A stretch of DNA of 64,000 nucleotides from Manihot esculenta (lineage: Eukaryota > Streptophyta > Magnoliopsida > Malpighiales > Euphorbiaceae), in assembly GCF_001659605.2 (NCBI RefSeq), contig NC_035176.2, forward strand, positions 19,113,122-19,177,121, written 5' to 3'. Of the stretch, positions 9,608 through 22,623 are shown one piece after another; within the stretch, counting starts at the first letter, position 1; every line of letters begins with the position of its first letter. The translations under genes were made by a program, and so were the position numbers. The notes under the pieces were generated by a model, which worked only from the letters and a program-made list of their open reading frames with translations, searched no databases and was not told the DNA's origin.

Positions 9608-11929
9608 TGTAACGACCCGAAAATCGGACCGCTACCGGCGCTAGGATCCAGGTCGGCTTAAGGCCGCCGGGACCCGTAGCAAGCCTGGCATACAACCTGT
9701 AAACCTGTTTAATCCCATACATGATCAAGAATATACATAAAAATTAAAACTTTTCTTTCATCCATTCTCTCATACACCAAACTCAACCTGTGCATGCACT
9801 GAACATAGTCATAATCATAAGCATTAACCCCTCTGTGGGATCTCATCAATGCCCCAATGTGCGATGTAACATACGTTGAGTTGGTTTACATAAGCATCAT
9901 AAAACATCTAAGATCATGTATTAAAAGGGATAATATACACATAGGGTCAAGCACAACCTCTAATCCTCAATATCATTACATTACATAACTATTCATAACT
10001 TTACATCATTTTACAATTTATCATGTCCACACTATCTATTACATAGACACGACTTCAATACTCTTGCTGACCTCCTGGTCTACCCTGTACCTGCACACCT
10101 GGGGGATTAGGGAGAGGGGTGAGCTACTAGAGCCCAGTGAGCAGAATAATAAAACATCTAAATCATATGCTATTATGGAATGCAATACGTCACAGACAAA
10201 TCACATCACGGATGGTATTGTCACCAAAAGTCCTCTACATTCCAAAGTGCCGGGACGTAGAATGGGTCAACCGGTCTTTCTCTTAACATAACATAACATA
10301 ACATAGCATTCCAATGTGCCAGGGACGTAGAATGGGTACAACCTGGACTTTCTCTTACATCGTGCCAGGGACGTAGAATGGGTACAACCTGGACTTCCGT
10401 ACTATACCGTATCATATCACATCGCATCATATCGAGGACTAAGGATCATCCAATAACCATCCACATCATCATCAAAATTATGCAATGCAACATATTCGTG
10501 AATTCTAATGCAACAACCTAAATCATCACATGGCATTCATGATGCATGAGCATGCTCAAACTGTATAATTTATTTGCTTTAAAACATAAAGGGTTATTCT
10601 ACTCACCTCTAGATAGCTCTGACCAGACACTGGGGCAACTGACTCACTGTTGGGGTCCTCGGTTCCTCGGGTCTGAACCTACACAGGTGGACTCAAATGA
10701 GGGACCAAACATATATGAACATAACTCTATACTACTCCCCAAAAACCACCTAGATCATCATGAAACAGCCATAGAAAAACATGCAAAGGAAGGCTGGACA
10801 GGGCACTTTCGGCGGCAGGTTCGGCGGCCGAAAGTTCCTCCAGAGCCGAAAGTCAGGCAGGTTCGGCGGCACCTTCGGCGGCCGAAACTCCCAGACAGAG
10901 ACGAAACTCATGCATGTTCGGCAGCACTTTCGGCAGCCGAAACTCCCAGACAGAGACGAAAGTCCTCTTTCGGGGGCAGGCTTCGGCAGCCGAAAGGCTG
11001 GCCTCCCAGGCAGGTTCGGCGGCCGAAAGTCCTTCGGCTGCCGAACCTAGTTTCTGCAAAAGGGCAGAAACTTGGTTCCTCATGCATTTTTGCCTCCCAA
11101 AACCAACCAAACATGCATTTTCCTAATCTACAACATACATACTCAAGCATACAAGTTCCTAGGGGCTTCAAACTATCTTAAAACCTCATCTACAACACAT
11201 CAAACATCCACATTGCTCAAGAACACACATTATACCCATAAACCTAACCGTAAGCTAAACATGCATTCTACCCCATAGATCTACTTAAAACTTACTTAAA
11301 ACATGCCATAAGCTCAAGATCGGCCCTTACCTCTTGAAGATCGAGAGGAGAACGACCCTAGCTCGAAAAATGGGAGAGAGAGAGTTCCTTGAACCTCCAA
11401 GCTCCAAAACTTGCTCAAATGCTCCAAATCTTCAAAACAAGTGTAAAACTAATGAAAAACGAGAAGGATTTGAAGGAAAGAACTCAAAATCGGTGAGGGA
11501 TGGCGGAGAGCTCACCTTGGCCGAAAATGGGGAGAAATGCTCGCCCGTTTTCGGCTAAGGGACCCCTTTATAGGTGGCTGGCCAGGCCACGTTCGGGAGC
11601 CGAAAGTGCCTCCGCATGCATGCCATGTTCGGCGGCCGAACATAAGGTTCGGCGGCCGAACTTAGATTTCCCTCACTTATGCTTTCGGGGGCCTAATAGC
11701 GCTCCCGAAGGCATACATGTTCGGCGGCCGAACTTGAGGTTCGGCGGTCGAACCTGAGTTTTCCTCCAAGGCTATTTTCAAGCAAAAACTCATTTCCTTT
11801 TTACTTAAAACCATGAAATACATCAAAACATTTTACGAAAACATGTTTCTACCCTGCTAGAGGCTTCCGACATCCGAGATTCCACCGGACGGTAGGAATT
11901 CCAATACCGGAGTCTAGCCGGGTATTACA
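9608..11929 (-). repeat. Element 2 5' LTR, 2322 bp
   Basis: The termini are TGTAACG and ATTACA. Palindrome cluster B is at about 11590-11757 and cluster A at about 10805-11046. The splice-donor-like CAAGAG/GTAAG is near 11330. Three minisatellite units (GTGCCAGGGACGTAGAATGG type) lie in 10248-10395, with an ATAAC microsatellite near 10285-10308. Confidence 0.93.
11566..11573 (-). promoter_or_regulatory. TATA box of element 2 LTR
   Basis: CTATAAAG on the minus strand, at the family-conserved position between the two palindrome clusters. Confidence 0.65.
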
Positions 11930-14900
11930 GACTCACAGCAGTTATGATTCTTTCTCTGATAATAGGCACGACCCTGCTGGTAATCTCAACTAACTCAGGC
12001 CCTGCCAAGGACTTCTCTCCAACTTCTTCCCAGCAAACAGGTGACCTGCACTTCCTCCCATAAAGAGCTTCATATGGAGCCATCCCTATGCTAGCATGAT
12101 AGTTGTTATTGTAGGCAAACTCCACCAAAGGTAGATGTTGCCTCCAAGAACCGCCAAAATCTAGCACACACATTCTGAGCATATCTTCAATAGTCTGGAT
12201 GGTCCTCTCTGATTGTCCGTCAGTCTGTGGATGGAAAGCAGTGCTAAAGTCCAACCTTGTGCCCATAGCATTCTGCAGATTCTGCCAAAACCTGGAGGTG
12301 AACTGGGGTCCCCTATCTGACATGATAGAAACGGGAGTCCCATGTAGCCTGACAACCTCATCAACATATATCTGAGCCAATTTATCCACAGAATAACCAC
12401 TCCTGACAGGGATGAAGTGAGCAGATTTAGTCAGTCTGTCCACAATCACCCATATGGAGTCTAGTCTGTTGGACGCTGCCGGTAATCCCACCACAAAATC
12501 TAGAGCTATATTCTCCCATTTTCACTCTGGAATCGGCAGTGGGTTAAGCATTCCAGCCGGCTTCTGATGTTCCAGCTTCACCCTCTGACATACCTCGCAG
12601 GCGGAAACGAACTGTGCCACTTCTCTCTTCATAGCTAGCCACCAATAAACTCTTCTTAGATCCTGATACATCTTGGTGGCTCCAGGGTGAACACTGTATC
12701 TGGCATTATGAGCTTCCCTCATAATGTCTCCCTTCAGACTCACGTCATCTGGTACACATAACCTGTTCCCATAGCGGAGGATCCCTTTGTCGTTGAATCT
12801 GAACTCATCACTCTTGCCTGACTGAACAGTCTTGGCAATCTTTACTAACTCTGGGTCCTCGTGCTATTTCTAAGCCACCTACTGCAGAAACACAGGCGTC
12901 ACTCTCATCTGAGCTATCAAAGCATCTGTACCAGACAACTCTAACTGCAGCCCCTCACTAACGAGCTTGTAGAACTCCCTCACCACCGGTCTTCTCTCTG
13001 TTGCGATATGGGACAAACTGCCAAGTGATTTCTGGCTTAGGGCATCTGCCACGACATTTGCCTTACCCAGATGGTACAGAATCTTGCAATCATAGTCACT
13101 GAGCAGTTCCACCCATCTCCTCTGCCTCAAATTCAACTCTCTCTGACTCAAGATGTACTGCAAACTTTTATGATATGTGAAGATCTCACATTTAACCCCA
13201 TAGAGGTAATGCCTCCACATCTTGAGTGCAAAGATCACAACTGCCATCTCTAGGTCATGTGTAGGATAATTCAACTCATGCTTCTTCAGCTGTCTAGAAG
13301 CATAAGCAATCACCCTCCCATTTTGCATTAACACACAACCCAGTCCCACACGGGACGCATCACAGAACACTGTGAAGTCTTCATTACTAATAGGCAGAGC
13401 TAACACCGGTGCTGAAGTCAACCTTTTCTTTAGCTCTTCAAAACTTTCTTCACATTGATCAGACCACACAAACCTCTGATTCTTCTTAGTTAATCTGGTC
13501 ATAGGAGCGGCGATCTTCGAGAAGTCCTGAACGAACCTCCTGTAATAGCCTGCCAAACCCAAAAAACTCTTAATCTCTGTCACTGTAGTGGGTCTAGGCT
13601 AGTTAGCTATAGCTTCTATCTTCTTAGGGTCCACTTCAATTCCTTGGTCTGATACAATATGTCCCAAGAAAGAAATGCTCCTTAACCAGAACTCACACTT
13701 AGAGAACTTGGCATACAAGCCATGCTCCCTCAAGGTCTGTAGAACTATCCTCAGATGATGGGCATGCTCCTCTGCATTTCTGGAATACAGTAAGATATCA
13801 TCAATGAAAACAATAACAAAGTGATCTAGATACTGACTGAAAACTCTGTTCATGAGGTCCATAAATGCTGCAGGGGCATTGGTTAGCCCAAACGGCATCA
13901 CTAGGAATTCATAGTGCCCATATCTAGTCCTGAACGCTGTCTTTGGCACATCCTCTTCTCTGATTCTTAGCTGGTGATACCCAGATCTTAGATCTATTTT
14001 AGAAAAACAACCTGCTCCTGCTAGCTGGTCAAATAGATCATCGATCCTGGGTAGAGGATACTTGTTCTTGGTAGTGACTTTGTTCAACTGCCTGTAGTCG
14101 ATACAAAGTCTCAAGGATCCATCCTTCTTCCTTACGAACAGCACTGGAGCGCCCCAAGGTGAGGTACTCGGTCGGATGAAACCCTTATCTACCAGCTCTT
14201 GCAACTGCTCCTTTAGCTCTTTTAACTCTGCTAGTGCCACCCTGTAGGGAGGGATAGAGATCGGTCTGGTTCCAGGCATCACTTCTATTTCGAACTCTAT
14301 CTCCCTAGCAGGTGGTAGTCCTGGAAGCTTGTCTGGAAATACATCTAGGAACTCTCTGACTACGGACACTGAGGCGGGCTCCCTAACCTGACTATCAAGC
14401 TCTCTCACATGAGCTAGAAACCCCTGACAACCCCTCCTAAGCAACCTACGAGCCTATAGGGCTGATATCAGACCTCTAGGCGTACCCCTCCTGTCTCCTC
14501 TGAAGACAAACTCTGATCCATCCTGATCTCTGAACCTGACTACCTTGTCTCTACAGTCCAAGGTAGCACCATGAGCAGATAGCCAATCCATCCCTAGAAT
14601 GACATCAAAATCCGTCAAATCTAGAACCACAAGGTCGGCTGGAAGGCATCTACCCTCAACAAATACAGGACTGAACTGGCAGACTGACTCTGCCACTGAT
14701 GGATCACACTTGGGCCCACTGACCCAAAGGGGACACTCTAACCCAAAAGCCATCAAACCCACTCTCTCTACGGCTCTCGGTGCAACAAAAGAATGAGAAG
14801 CTCCAGGGTCCAATAAAGCATACACATCAGAACACCCAATGATGAGATTACCTGACACCACGGTGTTTGACGTGTTAGCCTCCTGCTGTGTCATAGTGAA

Positions 14901-16451
14901 GATCCGAGCTGGAGCTGATGGACCTTCACCCCGGGAACATGCTGAAGAAGAGGCTGCCCCTCTCCCTCTGCCTCTAACACTGCCCTGAGTCATGACTGGA
15001 GCTGCTGGCTGTGCCATACTGCCTGGAGCTATCTGCTGGGACGGTGCCATGAAAGCTGCTCTAGGACACTCTCGAGCTATGTGTCCTTCCTGGCCACATC
15101 TGAAACATGCTGTTGTCCCAAATCGACAGACGCCCTTGTGCGGCTTACCACACCTCATACACTCTGCACCGCCTGAACCTGAGCTCGAGCCACCTCCTAA
15201 ACCCATACCTGACTTTAACTTGTTCCAGAACTTGTTCTTCTTTGGCTTATTAGAGCCGCTCCACCTTTTACTGCTTGAACCTGCTGCACTCTGCGAAGAG
15301 GGATCTGACTTTCCCCTACCTGGGGTCTTAGAACCCGAAGACTGTGCCACCTGCTGCTTAACTGTGCCCTGAATAATGGCACTAGCCTTCATCTTTCTAG
15401 CTGCATCCACTATAGTGTGGAAGCTCTCCCTCTCTGCTGCTAGGATCAGGGAGGAATATCTAGGATGAAGCCTCATGGTATACCTCCTAGCTTTCTTCTA
15501 GTCTGTGTCATATGCCTGACCCACATACTGCAGCAACTCCAATAACTTATCAGTGTACTCATTGACACTCATATCCTCTGACTGTCTCAGCTGCTCAAAC
15601 TCTATCATTTTCAGCTCTCTGGAACTATCTGGGAAAGCCCATCCAGCAAACTCATTAGCAAACTCCTCCTATGATATGTTATCCAATCTAGGGTCCATAT
15701 AATTATTAAACCACTCTTTTGCTTTCTTGCATTTCAGCGTGAACCCCGCCATCTGAATGGCTCGAGTATCGCTTGCCCCTAGCTCATTTGCTATCATTTT
15801 CACCGTTTTTAGATACTCAAACGGATCACCTCCTGTTTTATACTTAGGAGCATCCAGCTTCAGATAATCTGTCATCTTTACCTTGCTCTTCTCCGGTGAG
15901 CTAGGTTTAGGTGTTTGGATAACCGGGACAACTGGTTCTGCTGGTGGTGGAGGAGGTACAACACTTTCTGGATAAGGGTTTGCTGGACTTGGGAAAAAGG
16001 GTGAGGGTGGATACATAGGGTACTATGGATATGGTGGGTAAAAAGGAGGATAAGGCATGAAGGTAGGATATGGGTTAAAGCTAGAGTAATCCGATGTACC
16101 CCCCATCAAATACCCTGGGCCCTGAAAGAAAGGCTGATATTGGGGTAGATAACCAAACTCCGAGGCCTGAGCGCCTCCCTGAGATTCTCCCATACCCTCC
16201 TCTGACATGCCAACACCCACACTTCCATCTCTTCGCTGGTCAATATCTATAGCTTCCCTCACATCATCTGACATTGCACCTTGAACTGTTCCTCTTCTAC
16301 TTGCATCAAAAGACCTTCTAGGGTCCCTTGATGTACCTTCTATGTGTGTCCTACTAGACATTACCCTTGGCAAAGCAGGAGGACGGGCATCCATGCCCTC
16401 ATTCTCTGGTGGAGCTCCAGTCAATCGTGCAGATTGACGAGTTCCTCTCAT
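11930..16451 (-). pseudogene. gag-pol of element 3, nine in-frame stops and no frameshift
   Basis: The start is MRGTRQSARLTG. Gag, CCHC knuckle, protease ([10 protein letters not shown]), RT (FIDDILLYS), RNase H ([10 protein letters not shown]) and integrase (HHCC, DRGPQF, DGQSERT) follow in one reading frame over 4.5 kb. In-frame stops end at 16025, 15671, 15500, 14456, 13601, 12881, 12872, 12866 and 12524. By comparison with element 1 or 7, six are CAG to TAG, two are TGG to TAG and one is TGG to TGA; all are C:G to T:A transitions. The frame is lost abruptly at 11930, where element 2 begins. Confidence 0.9.
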
Positions 16452-16698
16452 CCTGACTTCTGAAAACACAACATATACATATAAACATTAGCATCATATG
16501 GTCCATGTGTAAACACATGAACCCACATCATACATAGCATAGCATTAATGCACATGCAGAACATCATGGCATTTCACATCATCATCAAGACAAGACTCTA
16601 CATCCTATCCTAGTGGACATCATTTTTTCCTATTGTGCTTGCCTTTCTATGACATCTATGAGCCCTACACACTCTAGGTCCGACCATATGAATCTAGG

Positions 16699-16710
16699 GC
16701 TCTGATACCA
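16699..16710 (-). other. Primer binding site of element 3
   Basis: TGGTATCAGAGC on the minus strand, a perfect complement to the 3' end of plant initiator tRNA-Met, adjacent to the LTR. Confidence 0.9.
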
Positions 16711-16713
16711 ATC

Positions 16714-18917
16714 TGTAACAACCCGGAGACCGGACCGCTACCGGTGCTAGGATTCAGATCGACTTAAGGTCGCCGAAACCCGTAGCAAGCCTCCTATGCA
16801 TCCTGTGAACCTGATAAATCCCATACATGATCAACAATTTCCATAAAAATTTGAAACTTTTCATCTACCAAGCTTAATCATGTGCATGCACTCTATCTGT
16901 GAACATAAAACTCCATACTAGAGCCCTCATCAAATGCTCTAGATGGGTCAACACTACATATTAAGCTCGGTTCTCAACACATAACATTATAAAACATAAT
17001 ACATACTGATCATGTACAAAAGGGATCAACCATACTCTAGGGCCAAGCACAATTCTATCCTCAATATACATTACATTACATTACAACATATTTACAATAC
17101 ATGTCCACTACTGAACTATTACATAGACTTTACTCTTGCTACTATTCTGAGCTATCTTTGGCCCTGCAACACTGAGGATTAGGGAGAGGGGTGAGCTACT
17201 AGAGCCCAGTGAGTAGAGCAATAATAAAAATCATTTATTAAATCATGCTTCCATGAAATGCATCACATCACAAACAAATCACATCACGGATGGACTGACC
17301 CAAAAATCCCTCTACTCTGTGCCCGGCCCTCAGTGGAGCTCCTCAGGACTTCTATTACATACAATAAGCTCTATGCCCTGCTCTCAAAGAGCTCCTCAGG
17401 ACTTCTGTTATAAGAAATAATAATTAGAGGGCTAAAGGGTCGTCCTGTTGTCCATCCACACCAACAAGTAATAATGCAATGCGTCATATTCGTGAATACT
17501 AATGCAATACAACCTATCATGTACATGTAATTCATGATGCATGTTTCATGCTAAAACCTTTCATTTAATTTGAAACATAGTTCAGTTTTACTCACCTCTA
17601 GTAGATGCTGGAATAACTCTGAACCAGCTAACTCTGTGGGCCTCCTTGGTTCCTCGGGTCCGATCCTACAAAGGTGGACTCAAATGAGGGACCAAACATG
17701 CTCTAACATAACTCTGAACATCTCCCCAAAAACCCCCTAAAACACCTGAAACATGCATGGAAAAGCATGCAAAGGAAGGCTGGACAGGGCACTTTCGGCG
17801 GCAGGTTCGGCGATCGAAAGTCCTTCCAGAGCCAAAACTCAGCCACCTTCGGCGGCACCTTCGGCGGCCGAAAGTAGTTCCAGAGCCGAAACTCAACAAC
17901 CTTTGGGGGCAGGTTCGGCGGCCGAAACTCCACTCCAGAGCCGAAAGTCCAAACTTTCGGGGGCAAGTTTAGGCGGCCAAAAGAGCCTCCTCAAGGGGTT
18001 CGGCGGTCGAACCTTCCTTCAGCAGTCGAACCTTTCTTCGGCAGCCGAACCTGGGTTCTCCAGGAAGGCAGAACCCGTTTCAACCTCAAGTTTCCAGCCT
18101 CCAAAACCTCTCCAAACATGCATAACAAGCAACCAACCTCTCAAATAGATGCATATACCCTTATTCATGCATAAAAGGGTTTAAAACTAGCTTAAACCCC
18201 AACAAACAATATCAAAACAATACATATAGCTTATGATCAACATAAGCCTAAACATCATGATCCACTCTAAAACATGCATAAAACTCCCTTACACCCTTCA
18301 AAACATACTTAAAATATAAGGGGAGGTGAGGATCCATGCTTACCTCTTGAAGATCGAGAGGATTGATGGTCTAAACTCGGAGATGCAACGGAAAATAGAT
18401 TCGAAGTCTCCAAACCTCAAAACTTTGCTTCTTAGCTCAAAATCTTCAAAACCAAGTTATAAGCTACTTAACACTTGCTAAACTTTGAAGAAATACATGA
18501 AATCAACCAAAGGAGGACAAGAGCTCACCTATGCCCGAAAAGAGAGGGAAAACTCACCTCCATTCCAGACAAGGGACCCTTTTATAGGTGGCCGGTCAAC
18601 CACCTTCGGCGGCCAAAGCTTACTTCCACACTTCCACCACGTTCGGCAGCCGAACGTGGGGTTCGGTGGCAGCGAAAGAAAGCCACCTTCGGCGGCCGAA
18701 GCTGACTTTCGGCGGCCGAACCTGGCAATTCCCTCCTTGGTCGTTTCTTTTCACAACTCAAATTTGCTTCATCAAAACAATAAAAACATGTAAAAACATT
18801 TTGGAAAACCTTTCTTTTACCCTTCTAGGAAACTCCGACATCCTAGAATTTCAGATTCCAACGGAGATTCCGCCGAAAAGTAGGAATTTCGATGCCGGGG
18901 TCTAGCCGGGTATTACA
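16714..18917 (-). repeat. Element 3 5' LTR, 2204 bp
   Basis: The termini are TGTAACAACCC and ATTACA. Cluster A is at about 17791-18050 and cluster B at about 18602-18723, with more variants (CGGCAGCCGAA, CGGCGGTCGAA) than in element 1, fitting an older copy. The donor-like CAAGAG/GTAAG is near 18345. Confidence 0.92.
18579..18587 (-). promoter_or_regulatory. TATA box of element 3 LTR
   Basis: CTATAAAAG on the minus strand between the two palindrome clusters. Confidence 0.65.
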
Positions 18918-18923
18918 GTTATA

Positions 18924-21127
18924 TTAATAAAATTTTATCAAACAAAAAGAGATATCATTCCAAACAAAGAGATTATCATACTTAATAGATTCTTTAGCCA
19001 AAATATGAGCAGCTAAAGTGGCGTGACGACGAACCCATTTAACAGAAATATCAGTTCTAAAGTTTAACAAAAATTTATAATTATTTAAAATCAAACCCAG
19101 TTCAGAAATGTCTAAATATGGAGACTGGAGAGATTGAACCACTTGCAAATAGTCCATAAGAATGCAGCCATTAAAAGACAAAAACTCCATCCCAAAGAGC
19201 AAACAGTGACGGAGAGCTAAAACTTCAACAATTATTGATGTACCATTACCTTCCGAAAAACCAGAAACACCACATTGAAATATACTCTCAGAGTTTTCCA
19301 CAACAAAACCGTAACTAATAAAATCTTGAGCTTGAAATAAAACCCCATCAACTTGACAAAACCAACTGAAATTGTCCAAACTTGAAGATGGCGCACGAAT
19401 TTGGAGAGGAATGGCTTCAGGATCACGAGCAGGGTTGGATGAATAAAACAAATTACTACCCTGATATAAAGTAGCAGTGGTATTTTCATATAAAGTACCA
19501 ACACGTTGAGCAGCTTCCCAATCAACGATATGATGCATGACGTCTTCCATAAGGTGAACTGCTGAATTTTGCACCTGGTTCCATAATAATGAATTCCTTG
19601 CTGACCGTAATCTCCATGCACAGACCATTACAAATGTTTTTCGAACCTTGTCTTGGGAATTCAAAATCTGCAGTAAAAAATTATAAAAATTATCATTAGG
19701 CTGCAAATCTCCCACTCCCCCTAACCTCCAAACTTCCTTGGACACAGGACAATGCAACAAAATATGATTGACACTTTCATCTTCATGGCACCAAGGACAT
19801 CTAGCATCCACATCCACACCCTTTTGCCTTAAGTTATCCTTTGTAGACAATATATTTCTACAAGCTCTCCAACAGAAATCCTTCACTTTTGGAGGGACCA
19901 AAACATTCCACAAACTAGTCCACAACTCACCCCCCACATTAAAAGATGATCTTCCTAACAAGTCTATATATACAAAGTATGCGGACTTCACCGTATACAC
20001 ACCTCTTTTATCAAAGTGTCACAAGAAGGAATCTTCCTTATTGGTAATACTAATAGGAATACTAATAATAGCCCTGATATCTCTTGAAGAAAAAAGCTCC
20101 ATTAAAAGAGCAATGTTCCAAACCCTCCCATTGCCTTCAAAAAGATCATAAACACGCAAATGTGGTTCAATAAAATCGGGGCCATCATCCGCAAAAAAGG
20201 TATCCTCCTTAGAAATCCAGGGAGCTGAAGCCACTAAAATCTTCTCTCCATTACCCACCCTCCACCTTGTACCCCTTCAAATCAACTCCTTGATGCCATC
20301 ACACTTTTCCAAACAAAGCTAGCACCATTACTTACATTGGCGGAAAATAAATCACCATTTGGGAAGTACTTTGCTTTAAACACTCTATAACAAAGAGTAT
20401 TAGGATTTGTTAAGAACTTCCACAGTTGTTTGCCAAGTAAAGACAAATTAAAACTCCTAAAGTCTCGAAACCCCATACCCCCCTTCTTCTTTCTTCTACA
20501 CATCTTCTCCCGCGCTAACCAATTAATACCCCTCCGCCCTTCTCTTTTACCCCCCCACCAAAAGCCATTGACCATTCTATGCAATTCATTCAAAATAGTA
20601 ATGGGAATCAAAAAAATATTCATGCAATATGCAGGTATAGCCCGCAACACGAATTTTATGAGAACCTCCCTGCTTGCTCTAGATAGGAATATGATGCTCC
20701 ATGAATTAATCCTCTTCCACATTCTTTCTTTTAGAAAACCAAAAATTGCTTTTTCATTCCTCCCAACAATAGAAGGGAACCCCAGATAGGCACTATGACT
20801 CAATAGTGAATGAGCATCCAGGATAATACTGATATTAAACCTTACAGAGGAGACCACATTGGGACTGAAGAAAATGCTAGATTTGTTGAAGTTCACCACT
20901 TGTCACGAAGCTGCCGCATAGGTATTGAGAATAGATTTAATACTATCTGTTTCCTCCAATCTAGCATTAAAAAATAGCAGAGAATCATCTGCAAAAAATA
21001 AATGTGAGATCTTTGGGCATCTAGCACCTGCCCAACAGCCCTGCAACTAGCCCCTAGATTCAACATCTTTAAGTAGTAACGATAAGCCTTCCGCACACAC
21101 CAGATAGAGATACGGAGAAATAGGATC
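18924..21127 (-). pseudogene. LINE ORF2, C-terminal part: RT palm end, zf-RVT and RNase H-like domain
   Basis: Reading leftward from the Copia-like LTR: DPISPYLYLVCAEGLS (RT), the FADD catalytic box at about 20983-20994, then LGFPSIVGRN, a cysteine/histidine zf-RVT (CPWCHEDESVNHILLHCP near 19740-19800), and an RNase H-like tail with the CILMDYLQVVQSL segment. It ends in a natural TAA at 18924-18926. Frameshifts separate the pieces (near 20895, 20270 and 20010) and a stop follows YAAAS near 20915. The product is dead. The last 358 codons remain open. Confidence 0.85.
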
Positions 21128-21132
21128 CTCCT

Positions 21133-22623
21133 TGTTAGGAAACATAGAGATTTACTGCAACCCAAACACGTACCGGAAAAATTAAAAATCTCTGTTTTCC
21201 TTCCTGGGATCTGTGTGCTTCGTTTATTTCGAAGAGAAGGATACGAGACTAACCTGTTAGACTCGACGAGAAGATACTACGGACTGATGGTGCTGCTTTT
21301 TCAATGAACACTCTCTATGATATCCACACGAATGTCTTCTATCCTACTAGAGTGCTAGCTCTTTCAAGATGGATAAACTATGTGCTCCCGATTTGCAACT
21401 CAAAAGAATTTCCCAAAAAAAACATTACTTCCACTTCACAGAAGCGATTTTTATTCATTTTTAGTCTTTTGTTTTCCCACAACTCTTTTCGTGAAAGAGT
21501 TGTATTCATAACCCACTATCACTATCTCGCAAATACTCAAATATCTTATGTGATAGAGTTGTATTCATAACCAACTATCACAATCTCGCAAATACTCAAA
21601 TATCTTATGTGATAGAGTCCTTTATCTGTAACAGTTACAGATAGACTGCAGATCCTTTTAAATATTATTATCTTATAATAATAAATAATTAATATTAGTA
21701 ATATTAACACTTTATTATTATTAGTTATATTAATGGGCTTTGGGCTTTTAGCCCATTAATATGACATAGCACATAAACAACGTTCTTTTGTGTATAACCC
21801 AATAGGCTCATATTAATTGGCAACATGCCTAGTCCCACACGGCCCTTAAATCATAAGCGGCCTCTAGCAAGACATTATAACCATCCAATTAATATGAGGA
21901 TCGATAGTCCGATAAAGTCTAATAAATAGAACATGTATTAATCCCTTTGTCACACGATATCTAGTTTGAACATAAGTCATGGTCAATGTTAAACTTATAA
22001 TGTTCAAACTTATGATTTCTTGATCTCTAAGTAGACTGATAAATTCAAATGATATTGATCACACTATCAATTCATTTGAGCACGGCCATGAATTTCTCAG
22101 TCTCCCTTATCGAGGGGTCCAGAAGATATCTCTCTCAAAGAGAGGGATAAATTCTATCTTGATTGTTCAATATCCTCTACATAATTTCTGTTATGCTCAA
22201 TTATAACCTTTATGATTGTCCAATTAAAAATAATGTTTGGTTATGTCAAAACATAACAGTCCTTATATTGAAAACTACGACAATCTCAAATCAAAGGATT
22301 AAGACATAATTACTTTGAGATTCACGTATGACAATAACCCATGTAGTGATCTCAGTGCGGGTCCATCCAATACTTCGTTCTCTAACAAGTATCTATGATT
22401 ATTGAATTATATCAATATATGCATAATCATCTCATGATTATCAATCAATAATCATACTAGTTATATTTTATTATCATCAATATAATAATAAGTAACCAAG
22501 AATACTAATCATTATTATGTAACATGGCAACAAATAATAATGATAGTAAAAACCTCTTTTATTAATAATCAAAATGACATACAAAAAGGTCCAAGATAAT
22601 GGCCTAAGGCAAATATACTAACA
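21133..22623. mobile_element. Copia-like solo LTR, 1491 bp, inside the LINE RT
   Basis: The ends are TGTTAG and CTAACA, a perfect 6-bp inverted repeat. It is flanked by CTCCT (21128-21132) and CCCTT (22624-22628), a target duplication with two mismatches. Removing it and one target copy restores the LINE RT motif GLQQG followed by DPxSPYL. It contains no coding region or second LTR, hence a solo LTR. The Copia (SIRE/Tork-like) assignment comes from the terminal sequence only. Confidence 0.7.
21496..21613. repeat. Two tandem 59-bp units inside the Copia-like LTR
   Basis: The segment starting AGAGTTGTATTCATAACC and ending CTTATGTGAT occurs twice head to tail with few changes. Confidence 0.8.

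Larger units (their letters stand above)
7845..11929 (-). mobile_element. Element 2: Tekay-like chromovirus, only gag N-half, leader and 5' LTR in window
   Basis: This belongs to the same family as element 1 and is interrupted by it in gag. The visible part is the first ~496 gag codons, primer site and a full 2322-bp 5' LTR. Its pol and 3' LTR should lie left of the window. It is itself inserted into the integrase region of element 3; the right-hand target duplication copy is GACTC (11930-11934). Confidence 0.9.
11930..18917 (-). mobile_element. Element 3: Tekay-like chromovirus inactivated by stop codons, visible 5' part
   Basis: It has a 5' LTR (16714-18917), a perfect tRNA-iMet primer site, and gag-pol as far as the integrase, where element 2 is inserted. 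The remainder (integrase end, chromodomain, 3' LTR) is expected left of the window. It inserted immediately after the LINE ORF2 stop codon; its right-hand target copy should be GTTAT (18918-18922). Confidence 0.9.

Noticed and set aside
10805..11046. CRISPR-like appearance of the regularly recurring TTCGGCGGCCGAA motif
   Set aside because: Spacing is irregular, spacers are themselves repeated across all LTRs, and the context is a plant retrotransposon.
21304..21570. 88-codon open frame in the Copia-like LTR
   Set aside because: It crosses the 59-bp tandem repeat and has no recognisable domain; LTRs of this kind are non-coding.
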